From the NCBI RefSeq assembly GCF_022410465.1, contig NZ_JAJSON010000025.1:667961-731960 (forward strand): 64,000 nt of DNA, given 5' to 3'. The DNA is from Christiangramia crocea. GTDB lineage: Bacteria; Bacteroidota; Bacteroidia; Flavobacteriales; Flavobacteriaceae. Positions 30,826 through 40,678 of this stretch are shown here, piece by piece (the stretch's first letter is position 1; the number at the start of each line of letters is the position of its first letter). Position numbers and translations under genes: made by a program. Below the pieces are notes generated by a model. The model was not told the origin of the DNA, did not search any database, and saw only the letters and a list, made by a program, of their open reading frames with translations.

Positions 30826-32985
30826 CTATTTTTGTAGCGGTTGAATTCCTTCCAGAGTCGGTTCTACCTCGATAATGCTTCCATCTTCACTGAATTCCAA
30901 TTTATCAATAGCAACTTCCCGGTGGAAGCCTGCTGCGCGCCCCATCTCTATACCTTCCGGCCTGGTGAATCTGTGATAAACAATATACCACTCATCAGTT
31001 CCTGGTTTATTGATTACAGAGTTATGCCCGGTACCATAGATCTGTTTTTTATCATCCCTTTTGATCACAAGGTTATTTTCAGGTATTTCAAGAGGTCCAA
31101 GTGGAGAATCGGAAGTCGCATATCTTACACGATAATTGGGGCTTCGTGTATCATCTTCAGACCATAAAAAATAGTATCTACCATTTCTAAAAAACACCTC
31201 AGCACCTTCTCTAAAAGTTTCATCAGGTGTAAGTACTTTTATTGTTCCTTTTTTAATACTTGTCATCTCAGGATTGAGCTCTGCAACGGCCATATATCCA
31301 TTCCCCCAGTACAGATAACTCTTGCCGGTCTTAGGATCGGTGAAAACATCAGGGTCTATTTCCTGACCACCACGTACTCCTTCAGGTTTAAAATCGATAA
31401 GAGGTCTCCCAATGTCTGTAAAAAGTCCCGTTGGATTATCTGATACAGCTACCCCGATCTTCTGAGCCGCGGTGAAATAGTAGAAGTATTTGTATTCTCC
31501 GTCAATTTTCTTTTCGGCCATGGCTGGAGCCCAGGCATTCCTATCGGCCCAGGAAACATCTGTTTTCAAATTTAGTATAGTATCCTCTTTTTTCCAGTTT
31601 ACAAGATCTTCTGATGAAAAAGTCCTGAAGTAAGTACCAGACCAGCCGGTAAACCCATCGCTGGTGGGATACAAATAGTATTTATTTGTTTTATTGGAAT
31701 AAAGGATTTCAGGATCTGCCCAATAACCTTCTACCACCGGATTATTATTAATTGCAGCAATGACAGTATAGTTTTTGGTTTGCTCACCAGATCTTAAAGT
31801 GTATTCAACCGGACCATTCTCAAAGTTATGAGGACCATTTGGCCGAATTTCTTCCGCCTGAATTAGTTGAAAATCAGGTTCAAAATTAGATAAATCGGTT
31901 CCAGATTTTACCGGAATAAAAATCGAATCGGCAGAGATCACCACATTGTTCTCTTTTACATTTACTGCTGTAACCCTAGAAATTCCCGGAATGTTATCTG
32001 AAGGGAACTCTTTCAAAAGTCTTTCGGTTTCTTCGGCAGTAATAGGAATAATCGATCCGTGTCTTGGATGAAAGTTCATGGAGATCTGCTCATCAACTAC
32101 CTTGAAGTTCTTAAGATCTGAAGTTTCTGTAAACTGATATTCACCATCGGCATAAACATCGTACATAAGGATATACTTATCTGAATCTATAAGTTTGAAT
32201 ACTCCAGAACCTTCCACGGCCTTATCTGTCTGATCAACATTACCAGGAAGTGGTTCGTATCCTCCGGTAAGGCTGTCAGAAACCGCTACTTTGATACCTT
32301 TATCACTTTCACCTTCTGTTTTATAGAACAAATGATATTTTCCATCTTTCTTAACAATATCCCCATCTATGGAAGCCATTTCATTAGGATTATAAAACAA
32401 TTGCTCTGGCTTTCCTTCAAAAGCGGTAAAATCCTCATTAGTATAGACGTAATATATTTTGTCATAACCCCCAGGCTGTAGCATTGAAAAGTAAACCATA
32501 TTTTTACCTTTTTCTTCATCATAAAAGGTTTGAGGAGCCCAAACCCGGTTCACGTCAGAAAACTCATCTGAAAAGGTTTCAGGGATATCAATTACAGTTG
32601 ACTCCCACTCTACCAGATCTTTTGATTTAAGCAGGACCATCGCTGTATTATTCCAGCCCATCTCTGGCACATATAGATCGGTTAAAACCATATAAAAATT
32701 CCCATCTTCTCCACGGAGAATATGCGGATCCCGAACTCCGCCGGAATTACTTATATCATCTGAATTCAAAACGGGATTATTATTATTCAGCGCATAGAAA
32801 TTATAGCCATCATTGCTAATTGCATAATGTACAGACTCCTCGCCTGGCCCATTCCCGGTAAAATATGCGAATAAATAACTGGTATATTCTCTTTCAGGTT
32901 TTGCCCCAGAACAGGAAATGAATACCGTAAGAAAGAAAAATAAACCCAGAAATACTAAGCTAGAATAAAAGGTTCTTCTCATCAT
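30826..32985 (-). CDS. Tandem GH43-GH43 two-domain lipoprotein
   Basis: The chosen ATG gives MMRRTFYSS and a lipoprotein signal (LTVFISCSG), about 719 residues; an in-frame ATG 27 bases earlier is possible. N-terminal GH43 domain about 35-325 (GVRDPHIL, MASIDGDIV, AVEGSGVF). A short immunoglobulin-like linker about 335-410 ends in EYTLRSGEQTKNYTVIA. C-terminal GH43 domain about 415-700 (GYWADPEIL, EIDPDVFTDP, REGAEVFF, YGTGHNSVI). Both domains keep Asp/Asp/Glu sets, so both may be active, perhaps on arabinose and xylose linkages of the same side chain. First gene of a two-gene unit. Confidence 0.88.
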   Translation of the reverse strand: MMRRTFYSSLVFLGLFFFLTVFISCSGAKPEREYTSYLFAYFTGNGPGEESVHYAISNDGYNFYALNNNNPVLNSDDISNSGGVRDPHILRGEDGNFYMVLTDLYVPEMGWNNTAMVLLKSKDLVEWESTVIDIPETFSDEFSDVNRVWAPQTFYDEEKGKNMVYFSMLQPGGYDKIYYVYTNEDFTAFEGKPEQLFYNPNEMASIDGDIVKKDGKYHLFYKTEGESDKGIKVAVSDSLTGGYEPLPGNVDQTDKAVEGSGVFKLIDSDKYILMYDVYADGEYQFTETSDLKNFKVVDEQISMNFHPRHGSIIPITAEETERLLKEFPSDNIPGISRVTAVNVKENNVVISADSIFIPVKSGTDLSNFEPDFQLIQAEEIRPNGPHNFENGPVEYTLRSGEQTKNYTVIAAINNNPVVEGYWADPEILYSNKTNKYYLYPTSDGFTGWSGTYFRTFSSEDLVNWKKEDTILNLKTDVSWADRNAWAPAMAEKKIDGEYKYFYYFTAAQKIGVAVSDNPTGLFTDIGRPLIDFKPEGVRGGQEIDPDVFTDPKTGKSYLYWGNGYMAVAELNPEMTSIKKGTIKVLTPDETFREGAEVFFRNGRYYFLWSEDDTRSPNYRVRYATSDSPLGPLEIPENNLVIKRDDKKQIYGTGHNSVINKPGTDEWYIVYHRFTRPEGIEMGRAAGFHREVAIDKLEFSEDGSIIEVEPTLEGIQPLQK

Positions 32986-33095
32986 TATTGATTTATAATA
33001 TTTTTTTAGCAATGTAACAATTATTATTTAAATGTATTAAAAACACTTAAATAGATTTAGAATTTAATTAATTGAAAGCTATAAAATGAAAAAAA

Positions 33096-33180
33096 CTAGT
33101 TCCAATGAATTTTAGAGATTTCTTTCGATGCATACTCCACAGAGGAAAGCAATTGTGTAGGATTAACCCAGGTCCAGCAT
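33096..33180 (-). pseudogene. Unassigned open remnant in the gene-relic gap
   Basis: A 27-codon open stretch on the - strand (reading WTWVNPTQLLSSVEYASKE) ends in TAG. Its composition is gene-like and it follows the other two remnants in the same orientation, but I do not recognise the parent family. It could be a fragment of the same lost gene as its neighbour, shifted in frame. Confidence 0.3.
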
Positions 33181-33187
33181 TAATCAA

Positions 33188-33310
33188 CTAATCCACCTTT
33201 TCCTGAAGGCTCAGTTCAGAAATTATTTTTCTTGCCTCTTTTGCCATTTTTTGCTCAATATCAGAGCTATTCTGCGCAATAAGTTTATTAAAGGGAAGTA
33301 TACTAAATAT
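33188..33310 (-). pseudogene. Remnant resembling the N-terminus of a GH3 glycosidase
   Basis: The - strand reads a signal-peptide end (KLIAQNS) followed by SELSLQEKVD, then TAG, then LINAGPG. This resembles the start of mature GH3 beta-glycosidases (…MTLEEKVGQL…), with the stop standing where Gln is expected. No start codon with a full leader and no downstream body remain, so it is dead if it was a gene. Family call is by eye from a short match. Confidence 0.4.
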
Positions 33311-33318
33311 AGCAATCG

Positions 33319-33449
33319 CTAATATTTACTTATCATTCTTGTAATCGAAGTCATCAGCACGAACAATTCCTGTTTTCCATTAATTTACTTTGGCTCTTCG
33401 TGCTTTCTGGCTATATCACATAGATTTCTGCAGGGAAAGTTCTCCCTTC
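33319..33449 (-). pseudogene. Decayed 3' fragment of a second xylose isomerase gene
   Basis: The - strand encodes KGELSL and, after a one-base frame change, RKHEEPK-stop-INGKQELF. The intact XylA in this window ends KGELSLES…[16 protein letters not shown]. At DNA level the first 40 bases of the match (from 33368, against 35971) agree at about 34 positions by hand count. In-frame stops and a frameshift show it is not functional. It lies just behind the GH31 gene, in the same orientation as intact xylA. Confidence 0.75.
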
Positions 33450-33488
33450 TAGATTAGTTTTAGAGGTTATACTTATATACTCACTCTT

Positions 33489-35894
33489 TTATTTAATGTG
33501 TAGTGTTTTCGATTTTCCGGTATAAAGTAAGTTAGTTTTGGTAGCAGAAGGAAAAATACCTGAACTATTCTTATCTTTTACTTTTAAAATGTTGAATTCA
33601 ATATTTTCAGGTAATCCTTTAAAGTCTCCTTTGCGTTTGCCAATAGTGAGTTTATTCTTTGAATCATCCCATTTAAACTCGATTGTAGCGTAGGATCCAT
33701 TTTCATAATTATAATTGTCCCGCTCATCATCATAATATGTAAATTGAGCGTCTGCACCTGGATAAATACGAATTTCTATTGGACCTAATTTTTCATTTGC
33801 GTATTGTACCTTAGGCCCCAGGGGCAGTATTGAACCGGCTTTGACATAAATCGGCATTATGTCTATGGGAACTTCTTTCTCAATTTCCTGACCGCCGGTA
33901 AATTTCTCACCAGTCCAGAAATCAAACCAGTCAGTGGAAGTAGGTAAGTACACTTTACGGCTTCCGGTTTTGTCAAATTTTGCAACGGAATCATTTTTTC
34001 CTTCTGTGTAAAAAGATTCTGTTACCGGCGCTACAAGTATAGATTTTCCAAACATATATTCGTCATTTAGATCGAGGGCTTCAAGGTCTTCAGAAAAGTC
34101 CATGAACAAAGGTCTCATCAGAGTTGATGCATTTGAAGTCACTTGCCAAGATTCAGAATAGAGGTAAGGAAGGAGTCGGTAACGTAGATTTATAAATTTT
34201 TCTACGGCATCAAAATTCCAATCACCACGTTTTCCCAATTGATATATTTCCCTTGGAGTATTAGTTCCGTGGGAACGCATCATAGGAGTAAATGTACCAT
34301 ATTGCAACCATCTTACATATAATTCCTGAAAAGAAGGGTTTTTAATTCCTTCAGGATATTCCCAGGCAAAAAAGCCACCTATATCACTATTCCAGTAAGG
34401 AATTCCTGTAGCTACAAAATTCAAACCGGCAGAAATTTGGTTACTTAAATTATCCCAATTTGAAACTACATCACCCGACCAGGAATTAGCTGCATAACGC
34501 TGCTGCCCCGCAAAAGCTGATCGAGTTAGAATAAATACTCTTTTATCCGATGTTGTTTCTCTTTGATTTTTGTAAACTCCTCCCACTGTCATTAAAGGAA
34601 AAGCGTTTCGTACCTTTCTAAACGATCCTAGATATGTTTCATTTTCGAAATCCTCTTCCTTAATTTCCAAATGATCTGGTTCAGTTGAATCCAGCCACCA
34701 GCCATCAAAGCCTTTGGAAAAAATACCTTTATTTAAAAAATCCCAGTAAATTTCTCGAGCCTTTGGATTGTATGCATCATATACCTTAACTCCTGAAAGA
34801 GGATCTTCAGGTTTGGCTGGCCAGGTATTAACAGCTCTTTGAGGATAGGTAGTAAAATCCAGGAGCATATCCTTTTTATTTAAAACCTCATACTGCTTAG
34901 TTTCAGGCCCAAAGGATGCCCAAACCGAGATAATAATATGAGCATTAAGATCATGAATCTGTTCTACAAAGTCATCAGGATCGGAAAAATTAGAATTTCC
35001 AAAATTCATAGCGTTCCAATGATAATTATCCCCCCAATATTGCCAATCCTGAATGATTCCATCCAGGGGAATTTTCAAATCCCTGTATTTCTTCACAACT
35101 CCAATGGTTTCTTCCTGACTCACATAACGTTCCTTACTTTGCCAGTAACCAAAAGTCCAATAAGGAAACATAGGAGCCTGTCCTGTTAGTTCCCTAATCC
35201 CTTTCACTACCCCATCAGCATTCTTACCATATATAAAGTAATAATCAATTACATCCCCTAATTGTGAATCGAAGTAAGTCAGTTCAGGATTATCATAAAA
35301 GGTTGTTGGTGAATAATTATCCCAAAAAACTCCATATCCTTTATTAGACTGTATTATAGGAACTGCCGTTTCTTTATTATCCTGTCTCATGAACAGTTCT
35401 TGATTACGTTGAGACATTTTACCTTTTTGAAATTGTCCCAAACCGAATATAAACTCATCCTTATCAAGTTGAAATTCTTGCTTTACGCGAAATGAATATT
35501 CATTTAAATCCATTTTAGGAATGAGATGTGTACCATCACTTTTTTCTTTTAAAAGAGAAGTTCCGTTTGAATCTTGAAATGTTATAACCCCGGTAACCAA
35601 ATCAAGAGATACTTTTAAATCATCTGAAGAAAGAGTAACTGTCTGGTTAATGTGATCTGATATTTCAAAATCAATTTGTTTAAGTTCTGCAATAACAGAA
35701 AGGCTATTTTTCTCAAAATCAAATCCTTTTTTAGACTTTACAATTCGGACATTTTTTGAGGAATAAAATTGTAATTCAATTACAAGTGAATCTATTACCG
35801 CTTTTAGACCGTATTCGGTTTTCGTGTAAGATTTCTGGGCTTGAATAGTACTAAATGAAATCAGAAATAAAGATAAAAGTGTCTTTAAATGCAT
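33489..35894 (-). CDS. GH31 glycoside hydrolase, alpha-xylosidase/alpha-glucosidase type
   Basis: An 801-residue exported enzyme (signal peptide ending STIQAQ). N-terminal galactose-mutarotase-like sandwich (FIFGLGQFQKG), then the GH31 barrel: PLDGIIQDWQYWGD, nucleophile Asp402 in GWWLDSTEPD, acid/base Asp475 in SWSGDVVSN, and the MMRSHGTNTPRE loop. C-terminal beta domains include IRIYPGADAQFTYYDDE. GH31 contains alpha-glucosidases, alpha-xylosidases and some alpha-galactosidases; association with xylA and xylB makes alpha-xylosidase (xyloglucan-type substrate) the leading guess. Follows xylA after 42 bases. Confidence 0.9.
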   Translation of the reverse strand: MHLKTLLSLFLISFSTIQAQKSYTKTEYGLKAVIDSLVIELQFYSSKNVRIVKSKKGFDFEKNSLSVIAELKQIDFEISDHINQTVTLSSDDLKVSLDLVTGVITFQDSNGTSLLKEKSDGTHLIPKMDLNEYSFRVKQEFQLDKDEFIFGLGQFQKGKMSQRNQELFMRQDNKETAVPIIQSNKGYGVFWDNYSPTTFYDNPELTYFDSQLGDVIDYYFIYGKNADGVVKGIRELTGQAPMFPYWTFGYWQSKERYVSQEETIGVVKKYRDLKIPLDGIIQDWQYWGDNYHWNAMNFGNSNFSDPDDFVEQIHDLNAHIIISVWASFGPETKQYEVLNKKDMLLDFTTYPQRAVNTWPAKPEDPLSGVKVYDAYNPKAREIYWDFLNKGIFSKGFDGWWLDSTEPDHLEIKEEDFENETYLGSFRKVRNAFPLMTVGGVYKNQRETTSDKRVFILTRSAFAGQQRYAANSWSGDVVSNWDNLSNQISAGLNFVATGIPYWNSDIGGFFAWEYPEGIKNPSFQELYVRWLQYGTFTPMMRSHGTNTPREIYQLGKRGDWNFDAVEKFINLRYRLLPYLYSESWQVTSNASTLMRPLFMDFSEDLEALDLNDEYMFGKSILVAPVTESFYTEGKNDSVAKFDKTGSRKVYLPTSTDWFDFWTGEKFTGGQEIEKEVPIDIMPIYVKAGSILPLGPKVQYANEKLGPIEIRIYPGADAQFTYYDDERDNYNYENGSYATIEFKWDDSKNKLTIGKRKGDFKGLPENIEFNILKVKDKNSSGIFPSATKTNLLYTGKSKTLHIK

Positions 35895-35936
35895 AATTTG
35901 AAGTTTATTAATATGCGAATAATTGGGAATTTTTTT

Positions 35937-37256
35937 CTAAAATGAATTGGAGATTATCTGTTCAAATACCTCCTGTTTTCCACTAATTTGTTGTGGCTCT
36001 CCGTTCTTTCTTGCAATTTTGCTTAGGCTCTCCAGAGAAAGTTCTCCTTTTTCGAATTTTGCGCCATCCCCATCATCAAATGAAGAATAACGTTTTTTAC
36101 GCAGCTTCTTATAATCGCTGTTTTCAAGGATCTCATGAGCACAAATAAGTCCGCGTGCAAAAATGTCCATCCCTGAAATATGAGCGACAAATTTATCTTC
36201 AAGGTCGGTCGAATTTCTTCGAACTTTAGCATCAAAATTGATTCCTCCGCCTTTTAATCCGCCAGACTCCAGGAATACAAGCATGGATTGTGTTACGTCA
36301 TAGAGATCGATCGGAAATTGATCGGTATCCCATCCATTCTGATAATCTCCACGGTTGGCATCTATACTGCCAAGCATTCCGGCATCTGCTGCCACCTGAA
36401 GTTCATGCTGAAAGGTATGCCCGGCAAGTGTAGCGTGATTTACTTCGATATTCAGTTTAAAATCATCCTGTAATCCATATTTATTTATAAATCCCAGAGA
36501 CGTTGCAGCATCGAAATCATACTGATGCTTCATAGGTTCCATTGGCTTTGGTTCAATGAAGAAGGTACCTTTAAATCCATTTTTTCGTGCATAATCCTTA
36601 CAGGTATGCAAAAACCTGGCAAGATGTTCCTGCTCACGTTTCATATCGGTATTCAACAAACTCATATAGCCTTCGCGGCCACCCCAGAAAACATAATTTT
36701 CACCATCCAGAGTCATGGTCGCATCAATTGCAATTTTAGCCTGACCACCGGCATAGGCAAGCACATCGAAATTCGGATTTGTAGCCGCACCGTTCATATA
36801 TCTTTTGTTGCTGAAAAGATTGGACGTTCCCCAAAGTAGTTTTATTCCGTTTTCCTCCTGTTTTTGTTTCGCGTACTCGGCTAAAGTTTGAATTCTTTTT
36901 TCAAATTCAACAAGCGTTGGAGCTTCATCCACCAAATCCACATCATGAAAACAGTAATAGGGCGTTCCCAGTTTAGACATGAATTCGAAAGCGGCATCCA
37001 TTTTGTCTTTCCCTCGTTGTACCGGATCTGAGTTTTTGTCCCATTCAAAAGTTTCGGTTCCTGGCCCAAAAGGATCGGCTCCTGTATTGTTAAAGGTATG
37101 CCAGTAGGCCGTTGCAAATCGAAGATGTTCCTTCAAAGTTTTATCACCAACCTTTCGGTTTTCGTCATACCATTTAAAGGCAAACGGATTCTTGCTTTCG
37201 CGCCCTTCGAATTGGATCTTCTTAATGCTCTTAAAATATTCCTTATTTGCACTCAT
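35937..37256 (-). CDS. xylA: Xylose isomerase
   Basis: A 439-residue cytoplasmic protein of the class II (long) xylose isomerases, typical length about 440. Seen: [12 protein letters not shown] with the catalytic His-Asp pair, [30 protein letters not shown] with the metal-binding Glu, and [19 protein letters not shown] with further metal ligands. It converts D-xylose to D-xylulose. The start codon overlaps the xylB stop by one base (TAATG), indicating translational coupling. A degraded copy of its C-terminal end lies about 2.5 kb downstream. Confidence 0.97.
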   Translation of the reverse strand: MSANKEYFKSIKKIQFEGRESKNPFAFKWYDENRKVGDKTLKEHLRFATAYWHTFNNTGADPFGPGTETFEWDKNSDPVQRGKDKMDAAFEFMSKLGTPYYCFHDVDLVDEAPTLVEFEKRIQTLAEYAKQKQEENGIKLLWGTSNLFSNKRYMNGAATNPNFDVLAYAGGQAKIAIDATMTLDGENYVFWGGREGYMSLLNTDMKREQEHLARFLHTCKDYARKNGFKGTFFIEPKPMEPMKHQYDFDAATSLGFINKYGLQDDFKLNIEVNHATLAGHTFQHELQVAADAGMLGSIDANRGDYQNGWDTDQFPIDLYDVTQSMLVFLESGGLKGGGINFDAKVRRNSTDLEDKFVAHISGMDIFARGLICAHEILENSDYKKLRKKRYSSFDDGDGAKFEKGELSLESLSKIARKNGEPQQISGKQEVFEQIISNSF

Positions 37257-38749
37257 TATTCTTCAATTTTAATATGTTGTTTCCAGTTGGTATAAATTTG
37301 ATGGTAGGTTTCTACCATTTCAGGATCGGGATCCAGACGTTCCAGGATTCGTAAATTGGAAAAGGCCTCATCTTCATTTTTATAGAATCCATACCCCAGG
37401 GCTGCCCCGCGTGCCGCTCCTTCAGCCCCCGAAGTATTATAAAGCTCCAGGCTTGTATTGGTGGTATTGCAGAAAATGCTTCGAAACACCGGACTCAGAA
37501 ACAGGTTTGCCTTACCAGCCTTCACAGTCTCACCTCCTGCTCCAACAGATTTCATGATATCGAAGCCATAATTCATTGCAAAAACGATCCCCTCGCATGC
37601 CGAACGAATTAGATATTCAGGCTTGTGAATATTGAAATTAAGATTCTCAATTCCCGAATTGACCTTCTTATTTCTGAAAATTCGTTCCACTCCATTCCCA
37701 AATGGGTAAAACCTTAGCCCTTCACATCCCGGAGGAGCTTTGGCCGCAGTATAATTTAGATTTTCATAGCTTATCAATTCCTTATTTCCTATCGAAACTA
37801 GTTTCCTGATCCACTGGTAAAGTATCCCCGAACCGTTGATACATAGCATCACTCCGTTCCGCTTTTGCTGTTCTGAATCGTTCACATGGAGAAAAGTATT
37901 GATCCGGCTATTTTCATCGTAAGAATCTTTGTCACTAACTGTATAAACTACAGCTGAAGTCCCTGCTGTAGTGGCGATCTCATCAGGCTTAAGTACATTT
38001 AGTGAAAATGCATTATTTGGTTGATCACCTGCCCGGTAGGTTATCTGAACATCCTCTGAAAGCCCCACTTCCTCGGCTACTTTGGAATCTATCTTAGCCT
38101 GCTCTCCAAAATTTGGAACGATCTCGGGAATTAACTTTTCCGAAAGACCCATTTTGGATAAGATTTCTTCAGCTAATTTGGCTTCTTTAAAATTCCAAAG
38201 TGTTCCTTCAGATAACCCAGACCTCGATATCTGTGCTTTTCCTGAAAGCTTTGCCGCAATATAATCCCCGGGAAGCATAATGTGAGCTGCTTTCTCATAT
38301 ATATCAGTCTCATTTTCCTTTACCCATTTCAGCTTGGAAGCCGTAAAATTTCCCGGGCTGCCTAAAATTGAATTATTACATTCTTTATCTCCGATCTTTT
38401 CGTAAAACTTATTTCCAATCTCAGCCGCACGGCTATCGCACCATATTATTGAAGGCCTTAAGGGATTTAGCTTCTCATCTGTGATTACCAAAGCGTGCAT
38501 CTGGTACGCGATGCCTACAGCCTGGATCTTTTTAAGATCAAAACCGTGATCCTGTGCAATCCTCTTCAACCCTTCTTTGGTGTAGCTCCACCATAAATTG
38601 GGATCCTGTTCTGCCCAGCCAAATTTGGGAGCATTGATTTCCATTTCGTTTTCCGGAAGAGCTACAGCACAAACTTCCTTACCAGCCTCTGCATCAAAAA
38701 CAGATAATTTTATTGAAGAAGTACCTAAATCTATCCCGAGAAAATACAT
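37256..38749 (-). CDS. xylB: Xylulokinase (FGGY kinase)
   Basis: A 497-residue FGGY-family kinase: the N-terminal phosphate loop [17 protein letters not shown], the FGGY part 1 motif [13 protein letters not shown] (xylulokinase-typical MH), the catalytic-base region [13 protein letters not shown], and the C-terminal [17 protein letters not shown]. It phosphorylates D-xylulose to xylulose 5-phosphate for the pentose phosphate pathway. It is the first gene of xylB-xylA-GH31, reading away from a NUDIX-type regulator with an operator-like inverted repeat in the gap. Confidence 0.96.
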   Translation of the reverse strand: MYFLGIDLGTSSIKLSVFDAEAGKEVCAVALPENEMEINAPKFGWAEQDPNLWWSYTKEGLKRIAQDHGFDLKKIQAVGIAYQMHALVITDEKLNPLRPSIIWCDSRAAEIGNKFYEKIGDKECNNSILGSPGNFTASKLKWVKENETDIYEKAAHIMLPGDYIAAKLSGKAQISRSGLSEGTLWNFKEAKLAEEILSKMGLSEKLIPEIVPNFGEQAKIDSKVAEEVGLSEDVQITYRAGDQPNNAFSLNVLKPDEIATTAGTSAVVYTVSDKDSYDENSRINTFLHVNDSEQQKRNGVMLCINGSGILYQWIRKLVSIGNKELISYENLNYTAAKAPPGCEGLRFYPFGNGVERIFRNKKVNSGIENLNFNIHKPEYLIRSACEGIVFAMNYGFDIMKSVGAGGETVKAGKANLFLSPVFRSIFCNTTNTSLELYNTSGAEGAARGAALGYGFYKNEDEAFSNLRILERLDPDPEMVETYHQIYTNWKQHIKIEE

Positions 38750-38803
38750 AATTGAATTTTAGCTATAGAGCAATATAACAAGATTTAGAATCAGTATAAT
38801 GAA

Positions 38804-38826
38804 CTTATAGTATATTTGACTACAAG
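38804..38826. promoter_or_regulatory. Operator-like inverted repeat overlapping a TAnnTTTG promoter element
   Basis: Arms CTTATAGT and ACTACAAG match as an inverted repeat at 7 of 8 positions, spaced by ATATTTG. On the + strand the centre reads TATATTTG, a perfect Bacteroidota -7 element facing the NUDIX regulator gene; xylB starts 55 bases away on the other side. A repressor here could control both genes. A second small inverted repeat (ATTCTC/GAGAAT, 38881-38900) lies nearer to the regulator. Confidence 0.5.
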
Positions 38827-38937
38827 TTTACAGGTTAATTTTTAATTTTGCAATTGACAGCCTATTATAATCAGCAAAATATTCTCATTTAATAGAGAAT
38901 TTGCACAAGAATCCCGACAAACTGATTGGAGATCAAA

Positions 38938-39657
38938 ATGAAAAAAAAACTAATTGAACAGGCTACAGGCACAGAAACTGAATTCTCAGTAGTTCCTTCA
39001 GTGACCATAGATTGTGTGATCTTCGGATTCCAGGATGGGGTGCTTGAAATTTTACTGGTAAAACATGCGAGCGGAATTAAGGAAGGCGAATGGGCCTTAC
39101 CCGGAGGATGGATCAGCGAAAAGGAAAGTATTGATGATGCGGCCCACCGCCTGCTTAAAGAACTTACAGGACTAAATAACATTTATCTGGAACAGTTAAA
39201 AGCTTTCGGTAATCCCGATCGTTTCCCTTTGGGACGAGTAATCACTATAGGCTACAATGCTCTTATCAAAAAAGATGAATACATTGTTGAACCAGGTTTT
39301 ACCGCCTCAGAAGCTGAATGGTATAAAATTAAAGAAGTTCCAGATCTGATCTATGACCATAGTAAGATCCTGGATTTCAGCCTTCAAAGGTTACGTAGAC
39401 GAGTGAGACAGGCCCCCATTGGTTTCAACCTGCTTCCTGAAAAATTTACTTTACTACAGCTACAGCAACTTTATGAGGAGATCCTTGATATTAAACTCGA
39501 TAAGCCTAATTTCAGACGTAAAATTTTGAAAATGAAACTCCTTACCAATTTAAATGAAAAGGAAAAAGATGTTGCACACCGTGCCGCAAAGCTTTATAGT
39601 TTTGATGATGAAATCTATCGGAAGCTTACAGAAAAAGGATTTAATTTTGAATTTTAA
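38938..39657 (+). CDS. NUDIX-domain transcriptional regulator (AraR/NrtR-like) of pentose use
   Basis: A 239-residue protein. ATG at 38938 is preceded by a GGAG box at good spacing, so I prefer it to the in-frame TTG twelve bases upstream. Residues about 20-150 are a NUDIX fold ([20 protein letters not shown]), but the Nudix box is degenerate: KELTGL stands where REExxEExG would be. The C-terminal part (about 155-235) is a winged-helix-like DNA-binding region. In Bacteroidota such proteins (AraR type) sense pentoses. Divergence from xylBA suggests it controls xylose or arabinose genes; the effector is inferred. Overlaps the fbp end by 4 bases, tail to tail. Confidence 0.85.
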   Translation: MKKKLIEQATGTETEFSVVPSVTIDCVIFGFQDGVLEILLVKHASGIKEGEWALPGGWISEKESIDDAAHRLLKELTGLNNIYLEQLKAFGNPDRFPLGRVITIGYNALIKKDEYIVEPGFTASEAEWYKIKEVPDLIYDHSKILDFSLQRLRRRVRQAPIGFNLLPEKFTLLQLQQLYEEILDIKLDKPNFRRKILKMKLLTNLNEKEKDVAHRAAKLYSFDDEIYRKLTEKGFNFEF

Positions 39658-40667
39658 TCTTCTTTATTTTCTCTGATAAACTTTTCGGCATTAACAACCA
39701 TTTCAGAATTTCCACAAATAAAAGGCACCCTTTCATGAAGTTCTTTTGGTATAATATCTAATATCCTTCCTTTCCCATCACTGGCCTTTCCTCCTGCCTG
39801 TTCCGTTAAAAAAGCCATAGGATTACACTCATAAAGCAATCTCAACTTACCTTTTGGAGCTGTACTCCCTTGTGGATACAAATAAAGCCCACCCATAAGC
39901 ATATTTCTGTGAAAATCGGCCACCAGCGAACCGGTATACCTGGCTGTATAAGGCCGGTTGCTATCCTTATCAAGTTCCTGCATCCACTTGATCAGCTTTT
40001 TAATTCCTTTAGGGAAATGAATATAATTACCTTCATTAACCGAATAAATAGATCCTTCTTTAGGAAATTTCATGTTCGGATGAGATAAGAAAAAAGAACC
40101 TATTCCGGGATCAAATGTAAAACCATTCACACCATTTCCGGTGGTGTAGACCAGAATAGTGGAAGTTCCATAAATTAAGTAGCCTGCTGCTACCTGGTTT
40201 TTGCCAGGTTGTAAAAAATCCTCTTTTGTAACCCTGGTTCCGATAGGGGAAATTCTATGATAAATACTGAAAATGGTGCCTATGGTAATATCTACGTCAA
40301 TATTTGATGAACCATCCAAAGGATCCATTAATACAATATATTTTGCCTCTTTGTGAATGTCATCTTCAAAAGCCACATAATCTTCAAGCTCTTCAGACGC
40401 TAAGCCACATATTTCTCCCCGGTTTCTAAGGGTACTTATAAAAACATCGTTGGCCATCACATCCATCTTGGCCTGACTTTCACCCTGAATATTCTCTTTT
40501 CCTACCTTTCCAAGAATCTGGGCTAATCCCGCTTTATTAATGGATTTATTAACCATTTTCCCTGCTAGTTTTATCGAACTTAACAAAGCACTTAAATCTC
40601 CCTTGGCGTAGGGAAAATCTTTTTGATTCTCAATGATAAATTCTCCTAAAGTAATATGTCTCTCCAT
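39654..40667 (-). CDS. fbp: Fructose-1,6-bisphosphatase class 1
   Basis: A 337-residue cytoplasmic FBPase: metal-site motif [17 protein letters not shown], upstream ASEELEDY, substrate region [19 protein letters not shown] and [20 protein letters not shown]. Length is normal. It hydrolyses fructose 1,6-bisphosphate to fructose 6-phosphate. It is the last gene of the uronate series, 11 bases behind uxaE. Because uronates enter metabolism as pyruvate and glyceraldehyde 3-phosphate, a growing cell needs gluconeogenesis, which would explain its place here. Confidence 0.96.
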   Translation of the reverse strand: MERHITLGEFIIENQKDFPYAKGDLSALLSSIKLAGKMVNKSINKAGLAQILGKVGKENIQGESQAKMDVMANDVFISTLRNRGEICGLASEELEDYVAFEDDIHKEAKYIVLMDPLDGSSNIDVDITIGTIFSIYHRISPIGTRVTKEDFLQPGKNQVAAGYLIYGTSTILVYTTGNGVNGFTFDPGIGSFFLSHPNMKFPKEGSIYSVNEGNYIHFPKGIKKLIKWMQELDKDSNRPYTARYTGSLVADFHRNMLMGGLYLYPQGSTAPKGKLRLLYECNPMAFLTEQAGGKASDGKGRILDIIPKELHERVPFICGNSEMVVNAEKFIRENKED

Positions 40668-40678
40668 GCTTGTCTATT

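Noticed and set aside
33013..33488. Possible insertion-sequence scar around the gene remnants
   Set aside because: No terminal inverted repeats, target-site duplications or transposase fragments were found; decay by deletion explains it as well.
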